The notes under the pieces were generated by a model. The model was not told the DNA's origin. It made no database searches and saw only the letters and a list, made by a program, of their open reading frames with translations. Below are positions 61,486-64,000 of a DNA stretch of 64,000 nt, piece by piece (position 1 is the stretch's first letter; every line of letters begins with the position of its first letter). A program made the translations under genes and the position numbers. The stretch spans positions 7,700 to 71,699 of the forward strand of contig CAZECN010000012.1 in NCBI GenBank assembly GCA_964510575.1, in the 5' to 3' direction. Source of the stretch: CALKYB01 sp964510575. Lineage in GTDB: Bacteria > Bdellovibrionota_C > UBA2361 > SZUA-149 > CALKYB01.

Positions 61486-62717
61486 ATATCTGACAATTCC
61501 AGCTGAACATTGTTATTAGCAATGACCTCTTCAAGAATTAACAAGTCTACAAAAAACTTCGCCGCCCAGTTTAACAACTGATACTCGCCATAGGCTCCGG
61601 ACACTGGATAGGAACCCGGCACCCCTCCTTCCAGCTTGGTGTCACCTGACATAGTGACCTGCTTACTTGAAACATAGGATATAGCTTTTTTCATAGCGTC
61701 TAGATGCTTTTCACTACCATAGTAGCTAGCAAGCTTTCCCCAGACTATACCCATTTGAGCAGTGCCCGTTAAACAACTCCACTGAACTGTTGGCTTCCAA
61801 TCTTGATCCAGTCGACCAGCTAGAAATCCATCTGCTTGTAAGTTTTCCAGCACTCCATCAGCCATAGCTCTAGCAGCAGCTATTAAGTCTTCTCGCTCTT
61901 CGAGCAATCCAATCTCAAGAATACCTCGAGCGGCATAAGCTATAGTATGGATAAGTGGAGTCTCCGGCTCGTCTAGACAGCAGTTCGGCAACCAACCATT
62001 CTGCTTAGAGGTAGAAACAATTAGCTCTGCATTCCTGACAGCTGCGGCAATATATTTCTTCTCTCCAGTAAGTTTACCTAAAAGACACAAAGCCCATGCG
62101 GACCGCACATTATAAGCTCGATAATTTCGACCACCCCCACTGGCACAAGGAGAGATATTCTGAGTCCAGTTAGAATCATCATCAAGTGAAGCCAAAAGAA
62201 AGTCTCCAGCTTGTATAGCACTTTGAAGATAGCTCTGATTTCCACTTAGTTGATAGGCTTTTATCCAGCCAAACAGAACCTGCCCAGTGTTGAAAATAGC
62301 AGGCTTTGAGGTCGCTGGATCTAAATCAAGCCCAGCACAAACAGCCCCAGAACTCATTTGAACTGAGCTTTCCCAGTCAGCCATAGTAATGGCTCTTTCT
62401 TCCAACTCTGGCTTATCTAGAACACTAGCCGCATTTATAAAGGTAGGAATTATATAGCCTGTGGTCTCCGCATAAGAAGGAGCCCAGCCAGTAAAATTAA
62501 AATAAGGTAATTTTGCTAAGTGATAGCTACGAGAAACGCCGCCATCTGGAGTCGAGTCCTGAGCCACACAAAGCCAATCCAAGGCTTTTTTCATATGCAC
62601 CTGGATGGGAAGTTCTGTTGAACGTCCCGACCATTTTGAAACGGCTCTACTATCTTTACTAAAAGGAGAAAGTATCGAGTTAGCTTTCTTGGTAATAATT
62701 TTTACTACATTCACCAC
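61479..62717 (-). CDS. Alpha/alpha-barrel (six-hairpin glycosidase-like) protein
   Basis: 412 residues, no signal peptide. Repeated helical hairpins: KKALDWLCVAQDSTPDGGVSRSYH, GWAPSYAETTGYIIPTFI, FNTGQVLFGWIKAYQLSGNQSYLQSAIQAGDFLL, RAYNVRSAWALCLLGKLTGEKKYIAAAVRNAELIV, VQWSCLTGTAQMGIVWGKLAS. The SYAETTGYIIPT and GQVLFGW patterns occur in proteins encoded in exopolysaccharide loci, such as VpsJ. It could bind or hydrolyse a polysaccharide in the cytoplasm, but no catalytic acid pair is obvious. Together with the two acyltransferase-like genes it suggests a glycan-modification locus. Confidence 0.7.
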   Translation of the reverse strand: MVNVVKIITKKANSILSPFSKDSRAVSKWSGRSTELPIQVHMKKALDWLCVAQDSTPDGGVSRSYHLAKLPYFNFTGWAPSYAETTGYIIPTFINAASVLDKPELEERAITMADWESSVQMSSGAVCAGLDLDPATSKPAIFNTGQVLFGWIKAYQLSGNQSYLQSAIQAGDFLLASLDDDSNWTQNISPCASGGGRNYRAYNVRSAWALCLLGKLTGEKKYIAAAVRNAELIVSTSKQNGWLPNCCLDEPETPLIHTIAYAARGILEIGLLEEREDLIAAARAMADGVLENLQADGFLAGRLDQDWKPTVQWSCLTGTAQMGIVWGKLASYYGSEKHLDAMKKAISYVSSKQVTMSGDTKLEGGVPGSYPVSGAYGEYQLLNWAAKFFVDLLILEEVIANNNVQLELSDIY

Positions 62718-62727
62718 GTCAAAATCT

Positions 62728-63180
62728 CTAAGAAGCCATCTTTAAGACGGAGTCATACTGTTTTTTGGTAACGGGTTGAACACTTAATCTGCTCCCCTTC
62801 TTCAGTAGAACCATCCCCTCTAAACTTTTGTTCTCTCTCATCTCAGCAAGTGTAACGACCTCTTTAAAAGCTTTTTTAAACTTTAAATCTGGACAAAACC
62901 ATCTAGGATTCTCTTTCGTTGCTTTTGGATCGAAATACTTGTTTCGCTTATCAAACTGAGTTGGGTCCGGATAAGCTTCCTTATGGATAGTGGCGATCCC
63001 AGCTACACCAATAGGATCCTCTCTTGAGTGATAGTACAAAACGGTGTCCCCTTTCTTCATTTCTTTAAGAAAGTTTCTAGCCTGGTAATTTCTTACACCG
63101 TCCCACAGCGTAACTTTGTCTCTTTTCAAGTCCTGTATCGAAAAGACAAATGGTTCACTTTTGACCAACCAGTAATTCAC
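62728..63180 (-). CDS. EVE-domain protein
   Basis: 150 residues. The EVE fold, a PUA-like reader domain: MNYWLVKSEPFVFSIQDLKRDKVTLWDGVRNYQARNFLKEMKKGDTVLYYHS, IGVAGIATIHKEAYPDPTQFD, NPRWFCPDLKFKKAF. The WDGVRNYQARN motif lines the base-binding pocket. EVE proteins bind modified nucleobases in DNA or RNA; the single-domain bacterial form is common and not linked to a restriction system here. 10 nt upstream of the barrel gene, same strand, probably coupled. Confidence 0.95.
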   Translation of the reverse strand: MNYWLVKSEPFVFSIQDLKRDKVTLWDGVRNYQARNFLKEMKKGDTVLYYHSREDPIGVAGIATIHKEAYPDPTQFDKRNKYFDPKATKENPRWFCPDLKFKKAFKEVVTLAEMRENKSLEGMVLLKKGSRLSVQPVTKKQYDSVLKMAS

Positions 63181-63503
63181 TCTTAAATCCCCTCCTAGGG
63201 CTAATTCATTTTTTGGAGCGTATAACTGACATGAAAGATAGGAAATGTCAAGCTTGTCGCAAAAGTTTAAGGAGCTAAGATGTTGATATTACTATGCATT
63301 ATTGATTTTTCGCTAAATTCACCTAGATCCTTAGGGCCTGGGCTAGCCTCTGGAACTTTGAACTCTATTATTGTAGGCTACCCCGCTTCGAAGCGACCCT
63401 CCCGCCAGGATAGATAATATGGACACTCTGAATCTGAGTGTAGGTGGTGGTCATACCCGAAAGTCGATTATTAATGATTCGGTTTAATTGTTCGGTAAGA
63501 ATT
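63181..63503. other. maeB/EVE divergent region with stem-loops
   Basis: 323 bp. Hairpins include TAGCC/GGCTA (about 63334-63382), the perfect palindrome GCTTCGAAGC (63387-63396), and ACACTC/GAGTGT with a 7-nt loop (about 63422-63440). An AT-rich gataatat stretch near 63412 could be a -10 box for maeB. Nothing matched a known riboswitch. Confidence 0.35.
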
Positions 63504-64000
63504 ATGGATTTAAAGAAACAGGCACTAGCTTATCATCAGTTTCCAACACCTGGAAAAGTTGCAATTCGCTCAACAAAGCCTTGTGAAACATCAATGGACT
63601 TATCACTGGCCTACAGCCCAGGAGTTGCAGAGCCATGCCTTGAGATAGCTGACAAACCCGAAGACGTTTACAACTACACCTCCAAAGGAAACCTTGTTGC
63701 TGTAATTTCAAACGGCACCGCCGTTCTTGGACTTGGCAATATTGGACCTGCTGCCTCTAAACCAGTGATGGAAGGTAAGGGAGTTCTATTCAAAGCTTTC
63801 GCTGACATCGACGTTTTCGACCTTGAAGTTGACTGCACTGACATCGACAAGTTCTGTGAAACGGTTAAATATTTAGAGCCTACTTTCGGAGGGATAAACC
63901 TCGAAGATATCAAAGCACCAGAATGCTTTCACATTGAGGAAAGGCTAATCAAAGAAATGGACATTCCTGTCTTTCATGACGATCAGCATGGGACAGCCAT
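63504..64000 (+). CDS. maeB: NADP-dependent malic enzyme, 3' end off window
   Basis: Only the first 165 codons are present. Start ATG at 63504 is followed by [86 protein letters not shown] and [21 protein letters not shown], ending in [10 protein letters not shown]. This matches the N-terminal malic domain of the large bacterial malic enzymes (oxidative decarboxylation of malate to pyruvate, NADPH production). Whether the phosphotransacetylase-like domain of MaeB follows is beyond the window, so the symbol is provisional. Confidence 0.9.
   Translation, partial: MDLKKQALAYHQFPTPGKVAIRSTKPCETSMDLSLAYSPGVAEPCLEIADKPEDVYNYTSKGNLVAVISNGTAVLGLGNIGPAASKPVMEGKGVLFKAFADIDVFDLEVDCTDIDKFCETVKYLEPTFGGINLEDIKAPECFHIEERLIKEMDIPVFHDDQHGTA

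Noticed and set aside
62728..63180. EVE protein as part of a modified-DNA restriction system
   Set aside because: No nuclease or methyltransferase gene adjoins; single-domain EVE proteins are common housekeeping genes.

Overview
The window is a 64 kb piece of a bacterial chromosome with moderate to low GC content and densely packed genes. I see no rRNA, tRNA, CRISPR array, transposase, integrase or phage gene. The owner is almost certainly Gram-negative: there are two OmpA-like envelope proteins, a lipoprotein oxidoreductase, SrkA, several large secreted proteins with signal peptides, and an acyl-lipid modification operon of the type known from proteobacteria. FG-GAP and thrombospondin-3 repeats plus Thr-rich linkers fit a free-living, possibly aquatic, deltaproteobacterial-grade lineage (Bdellovibrionota or Oligoflexia-like). 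This placement is an inference and is not proven.

Layout. 0-9.4 kb: a response regulator and truncated Cache sensor, DoxX, TerB, an OmpA-like membrane protein, a family-2 glycosyltransferase overlapping a COG2509 flavoprotein, and two coupled short-chain dehydrogenases. 9.4-10.2 kb: a hairpin-rich non-coding stretch. 10.2-13.1 kb: gdhA, rpsD, and an exported MsrB. 13.1-18.8 kb: three large multi-pass proteins of cell-surface glycan type. 19-21.8 kb: a lipoprotein flavin oxidoreductase and a methyltransferase. 21.8-27.0 kb: a four-gene operon of coiled-coil protein, OmpA/BON transmembrane protein, Ras-like GTPase and hybrid histidine kinase. 27.1-29.7 kb: a secreted M64 peptidase. 30.0-36.8 kb: a seven-gene, translationally coupled lipid operon with two cyclopropane-synthase-like methyltransferases, one fused to DUF1365. 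37-38.4 kb: a beta-CASP RNase. 38.4-40.8 kb: a von Willebrand A protein. 40.9-43.7 kb: divergent nadB and nadA. 44.5-49.1 kb: a SUF operon (HesB-sufB-sufC-sufD-sufU) without sufS. 49.3-59.6 kb: an AIM24-like protein, a 1614-residue secreted protein, srkA, and an FG-GAP protein. 59.8-64.0 kb: two acyltransferase-like genes, an alpha/alpha-barrel protein, an EVE-domain protein and the start of maeB.

Three observations stand out. (1) Two divergent intergenic regions (2058-2367 and 19019-19402) carry diverged copies of one non-coding element with about 27-bp terminal inverted repeats. Its stems differ in sequence between copies but keep pairing, and its internal hairpins mostly share a GC-loop-GC apex. 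(2) Three otherwise unrelated secreted proteins end in the same C-terminal module of about 420-450 residues, with paired cysteines and repeated NTF motifs; I do not recognise it as a named domain. (3) The GTPase/OmpA/coiled-coil/kinase operon looks like a membrane-spanning small-GTPase signalling system.
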